Origin: a virus
Direction: 5' to 3' (one strand)
Virus record (IMG/VR): IMGVR_UViG_3300036859_000169
Span: 1-46,629 of that record
DNA: 46,629 nt
Part shown: one piece after another, positions 7,493 through 14,405 of the stretch
How positions within the stretch are numbered: position 1 is the stretch's first letter
How the letters are laid out: each line of letters opens with the position of its first letter
Made by a program: the position numbers and the translations under genes
The notes under the pieces: generated by a model
Databases searched by the model: none
What the model was told of the DNA's origin: nothing
Seen by the model: the letters and a program-made list of their open reading frames with translations, nothing else

Positions 7493-7917
7493 CAGTTCAC
7501 CACCAGCCGCTTGGCGTCGGGATCCTGCGGATCAAAGGTCGGATCGAGGCGGCGATCGGCCACCACCCAGCGCTGCACGCACTTGAACATCTCGATGCGA
7601 TCGGCGTCGGATAGCTTCAGCGTGTCGGCGAGCCGGCGGAAGTCGTCGCGCAGCGCGGTCTCGCTCCCATAGACCGCCACGTCCCGGTCGATCGTGCCGA
7701 CCTTGTTCACGACGTCGGCGACGATCTGGCCGGACTTGCCGACCTTGCCGGCGGTGCAGAGAAACGGCGCGGAGATCGAGGTGAAGCCGGGGAACGCGAC
7801 GCGCAGCAGCACCGGCATGGCGTCATCAAAGGTGTGCGCCAGCACCGAGAGCAGGATCACGCCGATATGCTGACGTTGCGTCGCAACAAGGGCGCGGGCC
7901 TGCCAAGTCTCGCGCAT
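7492..7917 (-). CDS. Conserved head-region protein, 141 aa
   Basis: I chose the ATG at 7917 (AGGGA four bases upstream, 22 bases after the previous stop) rather than an upstream start inside the neighbouring gene. The sequence has a hydrophobic middle and a helical C-terminal half containing LKLSDADRIEMFKCVQRW. Similar proteins of unknown function lie between terminase and portal in BPP-1-like phages. No catalytic motif is visible. Confidence 0.6.
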   Translation of the reverse strand: MRETWQARALVATQRQHIGVILLSVLAHTFDDAMPVLLRVAFPGFTSISAPFLCTAGKVGKSGQIVADVVNKVGTIDRDVAVYGSETALRDDFRRLADTLKLSDADRIEMFKCVQRWVVADRRLDPTFDPQDPDAKRLVVN

Positions 7918-7939
7918 GTCCCTGGAGTGCCGGATGAGA

Positions 7940-8161
7940 TCAGTAGCCGAGACCGCCACCCATGCCTCCGAGCGGCGAGCCGCCGAACAGCGAGAACGCG
8001 GCCGGACCCATCTGCTCGCGCTGCTGCGCCTGCGCCAGCCGCTTCTTGCGCAGTTCATCGGTCTCGGCGCCGACCTGATCGGCCAAGAGATCGCCCAGCC
8101 CGAGATCGGCGGCGGCGTTGCCGGCGGCAAGTGACATTCCGGCCATCGGTCGCAGCGGCAT
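7940..8161 (-). CDS. Small protein with Gly-rich tail, 73 aa
   Basis: Helical residues 10-50 include an Ala/Asp-rich part and a KKRLAQAQQREQMG segment; a flexible glycine-rich tail follows (FGGSPLGGMGGGLGY). The start lies four bases after the upstream stop. No family recognised. Position suggests a minor head protein or assembly factor. Confidence 0.55.
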   Translation of the reverse strand: MPLRPMAGMSLAAGNAAADLGLGDLLADQVGAETDELRKKRLAQAQQREQMGPAAFSLFGGSPLGGMGGGLGY

Positions 8162-8165
8162 GGTG

Positions 8166-8504
8166 TCAGCCTTTGGCTTTGAGCGCGTCGCATCTTTCCT
8201 GGGCGGCCTTGACGGCGGCCTGCGCGGCCGAGACCTGCGCCTGGGCTGCCGCCAATTGCACCTCGGCCTCGACCTGCGCCTCCAGCGCTTCGTACGTGGC
8301 CTTGTCCTCCGGGCTCAACCGCTGGAACAGCGAGCCGGAACCGCGCTCGATCTTGCCGTCAACGCGGCCACAGCGGTCGCCGAACAGCTTGTCCTCGAGC
8401 TTGGCAAGCTGCTCCGCCGCCGATGCCTCATAATCGGACCCAGCCATGGTCTCCGGGAGAGATTCGACCTCGGGAGCCGCCGTCGCGTCGGGTTCATCGA
8501 CCAT
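8166..8504 (-). CDS. Coiled-coil protein, 112 aa
   Basis: Start at ATG 8504 with AGGAGC five bases upstream; the open frame runs further upstream only into non-coding leader. Residues 33-110 form a long charged, alanine-rich helix (QLAAAQAQVSAAQAAVKAAQ), a probable coiled coil. It is the first gene after late promoter copy 3, so it probably heads the portal-scaffold transcription unit. Function unknown. Confidence 0.6.
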   Translation of the reverse strand: MVDEPDATAAPEVESLPETMAGSDYEASAAEQLAKLEDKLFGDRCGRVDGKIERGSGSLFQRLSPEDKATYEALEAQVEAEVQLAAAQAQVSAAQAAVKAAQERCDALKAKG

Positions 8505-8563
8505 GTGCTGCTCCTGAAAATGGGCGGGCCGCGATGCGCATCCCCCGCCAGTCTGGGCGTCGT

Positions 8564-8606
8564 GCCGGGGGAACGTGGGCGGTAGGGCGCGCTGCGGCAA
8601 CGCACC
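8564..8606 (-). promoter_or_regulatory. Late promoter module, copy 3 (portal unit)
   Basis: GGTGCGTTGCCGC starts at 8606, five bases after the TerL stop codon. The second box reads CCCACGTTCC at the standard 14-nt spacing. The predicted start near 8565 gives about a 60-nt leader to the gene at 8504, which has its own Shine-Dalgarno sequence, so this copy is not leaderless. Confidence 0.5.
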
Positions 8607-8610
8607 GCTG

Positions 8611-10155
8611 TCAGGCGGCCTCGCCGCCGAAGACATCGAAGTCAGTACCGGTGGCCAACCCGCCGGTTTCACCACGCCGGGCCTGCAACGCCCGGGCAAA
8701 GTCGGCCGGCCGCCGCGCGTACCGAATATCCATCATGGCCGTCCGAACGGCGCTGAGCAGATCGTCGTCGATCTTGTTCACCAGCCCGTTGACCCGGTGA
8801 TAGCCCTGGTACTCGTCGTGCAGCTCGCTCAGGTGCGAGGCGAACAGCAGGCGATTGGAGCCGAGGCGGTTCTCCATCTCGTCGAGCCCGGCGCCGAAGT
8901 CGTAGCCGCCGGCGGGGAAGGTCGCATGGCCCGGCCGCATGGCGAGCCCCAGCTTGCGGTAGGTCTGCGCGACCGTGTCGCCCGATACGATCCCCGCCCC
9001 GCGGCCGCCGTCATGCGGCCAACTGACAGGCGCGTCCCACATCGGGTTCTTCTTGATCGCCGCCACATGCAGCGGCGCGAGCCCGTGCATGCGCAACGTG
9101 TGCACAACGTAGATCGCGTCGTTGTCGGTGTCGTGGCATACCAGCGCCGCCGCGAACGGGTGGCCGCTGGTGGCCGAGCCGGAATGGCGGAAATCCAGCC
9201 CCCATAGCCAGCGCCACCACAGCGGGAAAGTCGCGGGGTCGCGAGTGTACTTGATGCGCTCGATCGGGACGGCAAACACGGCGCCCTCGCCCTGCATGTC
9301 GGCGCCGAACGCGCGGGTCTGCCGCTCGTTCTCGTCGTAGCTCGCGATGATCCCGGGGATGTCCTCGTCGGGGATATGCCCGCCCTTCGACTGCGCACAG
9401 TCGTAGATCGTCATCAGCACCTCGGCACAGTCGCCGCCGACGCGGGCCTTGAATCGCTTGCGCAGCGGGGATTGACCAAGCAGCGGGGTCAGCGAGCAGA
9501 TGATGCGCCCGCGCGTCGTGGTCTTGCGCGCCAGGCACTCGCCGTAAATCGAGGCATCGTCTCGACTCACGTCCTCGTCCAGCCAATTCACCTCGATCGG
9601 CTCGCCCTGATAAGCCTCGCGGCCCATTTCATAGGTCTTGCCGCGGACTATGGCCATGCCGCCGGTCTCGCGCCGCAGCGTAGTGCTGTCCACAAAGTCC
9701 GGGATCCCGCGCGCCATGGTCGGCCGGCCAACGATGTTGTCGAGCGGGATCAGCCCCGTCCCGAGCCCACCCTGCGAGCGGACCGGCCCCAAAAGCTTGA
9801 GTTGCGCACCGTCGCGGACCTTGGTGGACGTCGTGCAGGAATACCAGCCCATCCACTCGAACGGCCGCTCAATCGTCGGCGGGGTGAGGAACCGGCGTCC
9901 CTCGTACCATTCGGGATATATCGCCAGCGCATCCATCGTAAACTGCGCACCAGCCGCGTGCGTCTTGCCGAGCTGGTTGCCAGCCCGCAGCATGACCTCG
10001 GGCTGCATCAGGTTGTGAAATTCCCGCTGCTTTTCGTTCGGCTTGTAAAAGTCGATGCGCCGGTATTTCTGCCGGTACTGCATCTCGGTGTACATGCGCT
10101 TGGCATGCCGCCGCAGGTCGTTCGGGTCGGGGCCCTCCTCGACCTCCTCGGTCAT
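8611..10155 (-). CDS. terL: Terminase large subunit
   Basis: A 514-residue DNA-packaging motor: ATPase plus nuclease. Walker A is AGNQLGKT at residues 58-65. Walker B is in VNWLDED (189-195), with the catalytic Glu at 194. The nuclease domain shows Asp 321 in WGLDFRHSG, Asp 382 in SWPHDGG and the acidic cluster DDD at 463-465. The arrangement is like P22-type large terminases, which usually package by headful; that would fit the circular assembly. Its ATG overlaps the stop of the small gene upstream. Confidence 0.93.
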   Translation of the reverse strand: MTEEVEEGPDPNDLRRHAKRMYTEMQYRQKYRRIDFYKPNEKQREFHNLMQPEVMLRAGNQLGKTHAAGAQFTMDALAIYPEWYEGRRFLTPPTIERPFEWMGWYSCTTSTKVRDGAQLKLLGPVRSQGGLGTGLIPLDNIVGRPTMARGIPDFVDSTTLRRETGGMAIVRGKTYEMGREAYQGEPIEVNWLDEDVSRDDASIYGECLARKTTTRGRIICSLTPLLGQSPLRKRFKARVGGDCAEVLMTIYDCAQSKGGHIPDEDIPGIIASYDENERQTRAFGADMQGEGAVFAVPIERIKYTRDPATFPLWWRWLWGLDFRHSGSATSGHPFAAALVCHDTDNDAIYVVHTLRMHGLAPLHVAAIKKNPMWDAPVSWPHDGGRGAGIVSGDTVAQTYRKLGLAMRPGHATFPAGGYDFGAGLDEMENRLGSNRLLFASHLSELHDEYQGYHRVNGLVNKIDDDLLSAVRTAMMDIRYARRPADFARALQARRGETGGLATGTDFDVFGGEAA

Positions 10156-10358
10156 TTAACCCGCCCATCCGGCGTCCCGTAAACCTCGTCGTACCAATCG
10201 GGCGAGGCCACGCGATGAAATCCGATCGCATCTTTCGTGGCCGGCAGGCGCAGCCGAGGCGTCACCGGGCCATCCGTCGGCGCGTTCCAATACCCGCGGC
10301 CGCGCTTGTTCTCGCGGTGGATCGGCCTGCTGCTCGGATGCTTTGCCCTATCCGCCAT
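10152..10358 (-). CDS. Small protein between terminase subunits, 68 aa
   Basis: A basic N terminus (about residues 1-25) is followed by a short segment ending in DWYDEVYGTPDG. It overlaps TerS by 11 bases and TerL by ATGA, so it is embedded in the terminase operon. No recognised domain. It could be a terminase accessory peptide; this is context only. Confidence 0.5.
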   Translation of the reverse strand: MADRAKHPSSRPIHRENKRGRGYWNAPTDGPVTPRLRLPATKDAIGFHRVASPDWYDEVYGTPDGRVK

Positions 10359-10956
10359 CGCGCACCACCTCGCCCTCGATCACCGACCCGCCCGCCCGCC
10401 GCTCAATCTCCGCAAGCATCTTCTCCAGCCGCGGCAGCCCCGAAAACCCGAACGCCTCCAGCAGCTTCTCCCGCGGCGCACCCATGTCCCGCATGATCCG
10501 CAAATCCTCCAGCGCCGCCGCAGTGTGGTTCATCGTCACCGAGCCGCTCACGTTCACATCCACCGCCGTCCGCTCCGAATGCCCCACCCGGTTCAGCACC
10601 ATCTCAATCGATTTCCGATGGTCCGCATGGTCCGGCTTCGCAATCAGCTTCGACAGCGCAACCACCGCCGGAATGGCCAACCCCCGCAACTCCCGCCCCG
10701 ATACCTCCGTCATCGCCTCAAGCACGTCCTCGCGGTGCAGCAACCCGTGCGCCCGCACCTTCGCCCCCTCCTTCACGTCCGAATACCCAGCGTCCCGCGC
10801 CGCCTGCGCACCGTTCTCCTTCCCGTCGTACAGCGCATTCATCAGGTACGCCCACACAAACCGACGCTCGCGCTCCCGCAACGCCAGCATCTTCGGGCCA
10901 AACTGCCCCCAGTCAGGGAATGTCATCGGAGGCCGCGGCTGAAGAGGAGGAACCAT
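10348..10956 (-). CDS. terS: Terminase small subunit
   Basis: A 202-residue DNA-recognition subunit of the packaging machine. The N-terminal part (residues 25-75) has the ERERRFVWAYLMNALYDGK and AARDAGYS pattern of Terminase_2-type small subunits, a helix-turn-helix. A helical oligomerisation region follows, and the C terminus would contact TerL. The ATG at 10956 has no Shine-Dalgarno sequence, but it lies 42 bases from a late promoter box, exactly as in other late genes, which favours it over the ATG at 10926. It heads the late region. Confidence 0.75.
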   Translation of the reverse strand: MVPPLQPRPPMTFPDWGQFGPKMLALRERERRFVWAYLMNALYDGKENGAQAARDAGYSDVKEGAKVRAHGLLHREDVLEAMTEVSGRELRGLAIPAVVALSKLIAKPDHADHRKSIEMVLNRVGHSERTAVDVNVSGSVTMNHTAAALEDLRIMRDMGAPREKLLEAFGFSGLPRLEKMLAEIERRAGGSVIEGEVVRDGG

Positions 10957-10998
10957 ACCAACAACAGTCCGGTAACTTGTTATCCGCCGCAACGCACC
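10956..10998 (-). promoter_or_regulatory. Late promoter module, copy 4 (terminase)
   Basis: GGTGCGTTGCGGC begins at 10998 on the minus strand; a 17-nt spacer from TTGCGG leads to GACTGT, the least conserved second box. Predicted start 10957, one base before the TerS ATG. This copy would open the whole packaging and head region. Confidence 0.55.
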
Positions 10999-11360
10999 AC
11001 AGGACACACCATATGAAATACCAAAACAGCAGCGTGATATAAATGCAACACCTTCGGCGCAAGGGCCGCGAAATGAAGTGGGTGGGCGCTCTGCACTGAG
11101 GCTGGAACTTTTCGCCCCCACCCCCACCCCGCCCCGGCCTCGATGGTGGACAGGACGTGGAGAATGCGAAAACATCAATGATATCAACATGGGGCTCTCC
11201 CTTGGTTGGGGAGCGCCGTGGCCAGGCTGATCGCATTCGGATTGAGCAACAACGCCCCAGATGCAGCAATATCAATGACTTAACCCCGACCCATCGCACA
11301 CTGCAAATAGGCGTGACATGGCAAATGTGGGTTACGTGTGTGTGGTGGTGAGTGCCTTGA
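10999..11360. other. Intergenic region upstream of the terminase genes
   Basis: About 360 bases without a convincing gene on either strand; the open frames here lack start signals and coding character. On the minus strand it holds a very G-rich tract (11112-11138) with four runs of four or more guanines, able to form a G-quadruplex, and an AT-rich stretch (11011-11045). A half-operator-like AATACCAAAA lies at 11018-11027. Being just before terS, this is a reasonable place for the packaging site, but nothing proves it. Confidence 0.4.
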
Positions 11361-11840
11361 TTATTTGGGCCAATACCGCGTGGCCGCTATCCATGATGCG
11401 TCTGAGCGGTCGGCAGTCATCTCGTGCACCGGGATGCTGATAAACCCTGAGGTGAGGGCGTCGGCGCGCTGGTATATGATACAGCGCTCAGGCATCGACA
11501 CGAGTGCAAGCAGATCGGCTGACTTTCGATATTGCGAGAGATCGCAGAACTCGTATGCGGCTGCTTTTGATCGCTGTCCTCGATACCGTGCAAACGATCT
11601 GGCCTTCACTTGCACGCGCCGCAGCATTCCGATGTCGGCGATAAGGTCGTAGGGTAGGCTTTCGGCTGAGATTGAGCACCGATAGCCGCGGAGCAGGATG
11701 TCCATTGCGACGAGGTGCTGAGCTGCACATCCGATGCGAGAGTTCTCTGCTGGCGTTGATGGGACAGCGGTGCGCAACTCGATGCGCTTGGAGTAGGCGC
11801 CGCCTGCGTCGAGGACGGCCTGCATCTTTTCTCGGGTCAT
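11361..11840 (-). CDS. PD-(D/E)XK endonuclease-like protein
   Basis: A 159-residue protein resembling the PDDEXK endonuclease-like family that includes intron-type and resolvase-type nucleases. Visible motif elements: a helix IGCAAQHLVAMDILLRGY (36-53), Glu 60 and Asp 65 in ESLPYDLIAD, and QVK at 77-79. The ATG at 11840 follows the previous stop by one base (TGA A ATG), with AAAGGG upstream. It could process phage DNA or be a selfish nuclease; it lies at the end of the early-left operon. Fold assignment is from motif only. Confidence 0.6.
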   Translation of the reverse strand: MTREKMQAVLDAGGAYSKRIELRTAVPSTPAENSRIGCAAQHLVAMDILLRGYRCSISAESLPYDLIADIGMLRRVQVKARSFARYRGQRSKAAAYEFCDLSQYRKSADLLALVSMPERCIIYQRADALTSGFISIPVHEMTADRSDASWIAATRYWPK

Positions 11841-11841
11841 T

Positions 11842-12009
11842 TCAACCCTTTCGGATGGAGGTAGTTGCGGCGGCCTGCTGGGCGAGGGCTCGGAGCGACG
11901 CCTTGTCACCAAGTGGTGTGAGGCCCTTGCGTTTGAGGCGGTGGAGGCGGGCGTTGCGGGCTGCGATCTTGGGGTTCTGCTTCCAGGGAGGAGAGATACG
12001 GCCGCCCAT
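11842..12009 (-). CDS. Small basic protein, 55 aa
   Basis: A short frame, fitting exactly between its neighbours, encodes a strongly basic peptide starting MGGRISPPWKQNPKIAARNA and containing LHRLKRKGL. AAAGGA lies about 11 bases before the ATG. The gene ends one base before the start of the nuclease gene, which argues for coupled translation. Possibly nucleic-acid binding; no family recognised. Confidence 0.5.
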   Translation of the reverse strand: MGGRISPPWKQNPKIAARNARLHRLKRKGLTPLGDKASLRALAQQAAATTSIRKG

Positions 12010-12023
12010 GTTTGCTCTGTCCT

Positions 12024-12611
12024 TTACGTTGCCGCGCGTGGTTCGTGGCTTGGCTCGCGCACGCTCCCTGATTTGGGCGAGGTCGTCAACGCACCGTCAT
12101 TGAGCGCGGCGAGTGCGTCTCTTTTCATTTGTGCACGAACAGCTCGATCTCGGCGCCATGCGCGCCAACGCGATTTTGCGGCCTTGGATTGATGTTCCCG
12201 GAGCTGCTCTGGTGTGAGTAATTTAAACCGGGCTCGACCACCACTTGAGCCCCATTTGGCGCGCATTTCTCGCATAGTGCCTAGTGCCTTGGCATTCCGG
12301 TAGTGATTGGCGGTCCTTACGGCCCTTTTATCCCGCTTTGCGGTGCGTCTGATTCGGGTCTTGCGCTGCTCATCCTCGATCAGGGTCATGGCGTAGCCGA
12401 GCGCGCCGAGCAGCGGGAACAAGGTGACTGGGCCGATACCCTTAACCGGCGGCGTGGCCAGCAATTTCGAGGCGTGGCCGGATGTGAAGCCGGCGAGCTC
12501 GTCGAGGACCTCACGCGAGATGTTGAGTTCCTCGGCGCGCTTGCGCAGCGCCATGACCAGGTCGAGCTGGTCGCGCACGACGGCGATCTGGCGCGGCTCG
12601 CTCACGGCCAT
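12024..12611 (-). CDS. Helix-turn-helix protein, 195 aa
   Basis: Residues 5-75 resemble an XRE-like DNA-binding domain (RDQLDLVMALRKRAEELNIS, then LDELAGFTSGHASKLL, then GPVTLFPLLGALGYAMTLIED), a type often seen in alphaproteobacterial phages. Residues 80-165 are extremely basic, with an AAKSRWRAWRRDRAV segment. GGGAG lies four bases before the ATG at 12611. It lies near the end of the early-left operon and is a candidate regulator of the late promoter modules; that role is inference. Confidence 0.6.
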   Translation of the reverse strand: MAVSEPRQIAVVRDQLDLVMALRKRAEELNISREVLDELAGFTSGHASKLLATPPVKGIGPVTLFPLLGALGYAMTLIEDEQRKTRIRRTAKRDKRAVRTANHYRNAKALGTMREMRAKWGSSGGRARFKLLTPEQLREHQSKAAKSRWRAWRRDRAVRAQMKRDALAALNDGALTTSPKSGSVREPSHEPRAAT

Positions 12612-12709
12612 GTGCTCCCGTTGATCCAGCCCTGCGCGATCCACCACAGGGCGTAGATGCCGAGTGCGGCGGCAGCGAAGATCAGCAGCACGGCGAGGTG
12701 CACGGTCAT
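12602..12709 (-). CDS. Single-span membrane peptide, 35 aa
   Basis: A 35-residue frame between two larger genes: residues 3-28 are a clear membrane span (HLAVLLIFAAAALGIYALWW) and the C terminus is short and polar. Its ATG overlaps the upstream stop (ATGA) and its end overlaps the start of the HTH gene, which supports translation. It might be a small membrane effector; function unknown. Confidence 0.5.
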   Translation of the reverse strand: MTVHLAVLLIFAAAALGIYALWWIAQGWINGSTWP

Positions 12710-13335
12710 GTCGGCTCGCCCTCCAGTGGCTTCGCGTAGAGCGCTTTCAATTCGTCCGCGCTGTATCTGCGCAGTCCTGATTTGATGACCTTCGGCTGTT
12801 CGTCGCGATCGGTGTAGATGAACATGGGCACCCAGACGCCGCGCGGATCGAAGCGCGAAGATTGCGGATTTTGCTTAGCCCATTCAGCCATTTGCTCGTA
12901 GGCGGGCGCATTGAAGGGCACCAGCAGATTTGCGCGCGCGGTCGGATCGACGGGCCGCGGCGCGCGCTCCTCAAATCGCATGCTCGAAAAGCGTTTCAGA
13001 CGATCCGCGCGCGCTTTTTCAGCGTCGCAGAATTCCACGATCTCGGCGACGGAAGGCGGGAATTTGCACTTGCGGACGATGCCTGAAAGTGGGCTGCAAC
13101 ACTCACGGATCACCGGATCGGAATATCGCTCAAGCACTGTGCCGAGCAGCGCCAGGAATGCATCCGGATCGGCGAAATCATCCCTTCGGTAGGAGCCGTA
13201 CACTTGGCGCGCTTGGCCCGAAATCCAAGCTGAGCGGCTTGGGTCCGCTGGATCCGGGGACGTAGGCGCGCGCTGCTGCTGGTCCTCCGAAATGGTCGAT
13301 GAACCTGTCGGCTGCTGCGAGAAGAGATCGCTCAT
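12706..13335 (-). CDS. Replication-associated protein, 209 aa (possible loader)
   Basis: Placed directly after the O-like replication gene, in the slot where many temperate phages encode a helicase loader or partner. The N terminus is a Gln/Ser/Pro-rich linker (1-35); residues 55-115 carry a helical region with FPPSVAEIVEFCDAEK. No Walker motif is seen, so it is not a DnaC-type ATPase. AAGGA lies three bases before the ATG. The first 158 bases overlap the end of the O-like gene in another frame. Role inferred from neighbours. Confidence 0.5.
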   Translation of the reverse strand: MSDLFSQQPTGSSTISEDQQQRAPTSPDPADPSRSAWISGQARQVYGSYRRDDFADPDAFLALLGTVLERYSDPVIRECCSPLSGIVRKCKFPPSVAEIVEFCDAEKARADRLKRFSSMRFEERAPRPVDPTARANLLVPFNAPAYEQMAEWAKQNPQSSRFDPRGVWVPMFIYTDRDEQPKVIKSGLRRYSADELKALYAKPLEGEPT

Positions 13336-13900
13336 CGTCCTTGCCTTTCCGTCCTGTGATGGTGCGCACGCGGTTGCGCCATGTCGCCGGCCAATCGAGC
13401 TTGGTTCCGCGCTGGCCTGGCACGCCTATCCAGTAGTCGACGAATTCCGCCCACGCTGTTTCGATCTTGTGCGCTGGCATGCCGAGTTGCAGCGCGGCGT
13501 CGCGGTCAATGTCGGTGATCGGCAGGCCGACAGTCAGCCGGGTGCCTCGCGCGCGCGCAACCACCTCTTTCTTACTTTCTGTAGTTGGTAGAGAGTTAGA
13601 AGAAGAAAGAAAGGAAGAAAGATCACAGCGCGAATTGTGATTGTCCGGGACGTCTTTTGGGACATCAGGGACATTCGCAGGCGGCAATTCGGCATCGTTT
13701 GCTTCCGAATTACCGTTGTCTTCGTTAGACTTATTCGATCTATATCGCCTCTTACGGTCTCGCTCGTAATGCCGAACTGTCCCGGACACCTCGGCGGACA
13801 TTCGGGACAATTCCACAGTTAGGTTTGCCACGCGCTGTAGCAATTCCGGGTCCGTCAGCCCGGCGCGCACGAGATCAGCGATGAGTGTTTCATCGGTCAC
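13178..13900 (-). CDS. Replication protein O-like / DnaT-like
   Basis: The C-terminal region (about 120-190) has the pattern AALQLGMPAHKIETAWAEFV, then DYWIGVPGQRGTKLDWPATW and RNRVRTITGR. Similar helical segments end in a W..TWRNW/R motif in phage replication initiators and DnaT-like primosome proteins. The middle (55-120) is low-complexity Asn/Asp/Ser-rich. The gene carries repeated GGGACAT-type sequences, which may be the origin. Its stop lies inside the next gene. Replication role is likely; initiator versus primosome function is not resolved. Confidence 0.6.
   Translation of the reverse strand: MTDETLIADLVRAGLTDPELLQRVANLTVELSRMSAEVSGTVRHYERDRKRRYRSNKSNEDNGNSEANDAELPPANVPDVPKDVPDNHNSRCDLSSFLSSSNSLPTTESKKEVVARARGTRLTVGLPITDIDRDAALQLGMPAHKIETAWAEFVDYWIGVPGQRGTKLDWPATWRNRVRTITGRKGKDDERSLLAAADRFIDHFGGPAAARAYVPGSSGPKPLSLDFGPSAPSVRLLPKG
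13640..13816. repeat. Candidate replication origin with iteron-like repeats
   Basis: Within the O-like gene are two clusters of GGGACAT-type units: TGGGACATCAGGGACATTCG near 13660-13679, with GTCCGGGACGTC just before it (13644-13655), and CTGTCCCGGACAC with GGACATTCGGGACA near 13779-13811. They flank a relatively AT-rich stretch (13680-13760), and an A/G-rich tract lies at 13588-13623. Phage origins are often located inside the initiator gene, as in lambda. The assignment is inferred. Confidence 0.35.
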
Positions 13901-14211
13901 GGTCGCCGCTCGATGCTGGATCCATTGCCCACAGCCGCCGCGTCTCCGTCGCTCTCAACGTCGAAGGTCTCCAGCAGCGCGCCCATGGCCTCGTGCGCAC
14001 GGCGCAGGCTGTGCATGACGGGGCCAAGGCGCGCGTCGGCTTTCAGCACTGCGTTGTCCATGACTTCATAGGTGGTGAGCGCCCACCCGCATTTGCGGCA
14101 GCGTCGGCGCCGGCGGATCGATGCGCGGCTGTGGTAATGGGTCGCGCGCGAGTCCTTCACGTCCATGCGAGAGTCGCAGTTGGGACACGGAAAGCCGACG
14201 GACTCGGTCAT
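13897..14211 (-). CDS. NrdR-like zinc-ribbon protein, 104 aa
   Basis: Residues 9-50 match the zinc ribbon of the NrdR repressor: CPNCDSRMDVKDSRATHYHS, then IRRRRRCRKCGWALTTYEVM, with cysteines 9, 12, 38 and 41. The ATP-cone domain that follows in real NrdR is absent; instead there is a helical tail. It may bind DNA near nucleotide-metabolism or phage promoters. It overlaps both neighbours by ATGA. Zinc-ribbon call is firm; regulatory role is inferred. Confidence 0.7.
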   Translation of the reverse strand: MTESVGFPCPNCDSRMDVKDSRATHYHSRASIRRRRRCRKCGWALTTYEVMDNAVLKADARLGPVMHSLRRAHEAMGALLETFDVESDGDAAAVGNGSSIERRP

Positions 14212-14405
14212 GCGTGCCCCTTTTCGTTCTCGGCGAGCAGGTATCGCCGCATCGCGATCTGGGCGAGCGGAGCGACGAGGGCCTCGCGCTCATCCATGCC
14301 GAGCCGCCTGCATTCGTTGCGGAATAGCGCGTCAGCCTGCCAGCCGATATTCTGGGCGATCAGCATGCGGTCGCGTTCGGATAGGCCAATCATGCTGTCG
14401 TTCAT
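14208..14405 (-). CDS. Small helical protein, 65 aa
   Basis: Start at ATG 14405 is fixed by the ATGA overlap with the methyltransferase stop. The sequence is helical (SERDRMLIAQNIGWQADALF and EREALVAPLAQIAMRRYLLA). No motif recognised. It belongs to the chain of overlapping early-left genes. Confidence 0.5.
   Translation of the reverse strand: MNDSMIGLSERDRMLIAQNIGWQADALFRNECRRLGMDEREALVAPLAQIAMRRYLLAENEKGHA

Noticed and set aside
11338-11652. 104-codon plus-strand frame
   Set aside because: Opposite to the PD-(D/E)XK gene, with no ribosome site or promoter.
11949-11962. GGCGTTGCGGGC on the plus strand, similar to the late box
   Set aside because: Lies within a minus-strand gene and no plus-strand gene follows.
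12087-12096. Another copy of CAACGCACC
   Set aside because: Inside the HTH coding region, different flanks, no second box at the 14-nt spacing; chance match.
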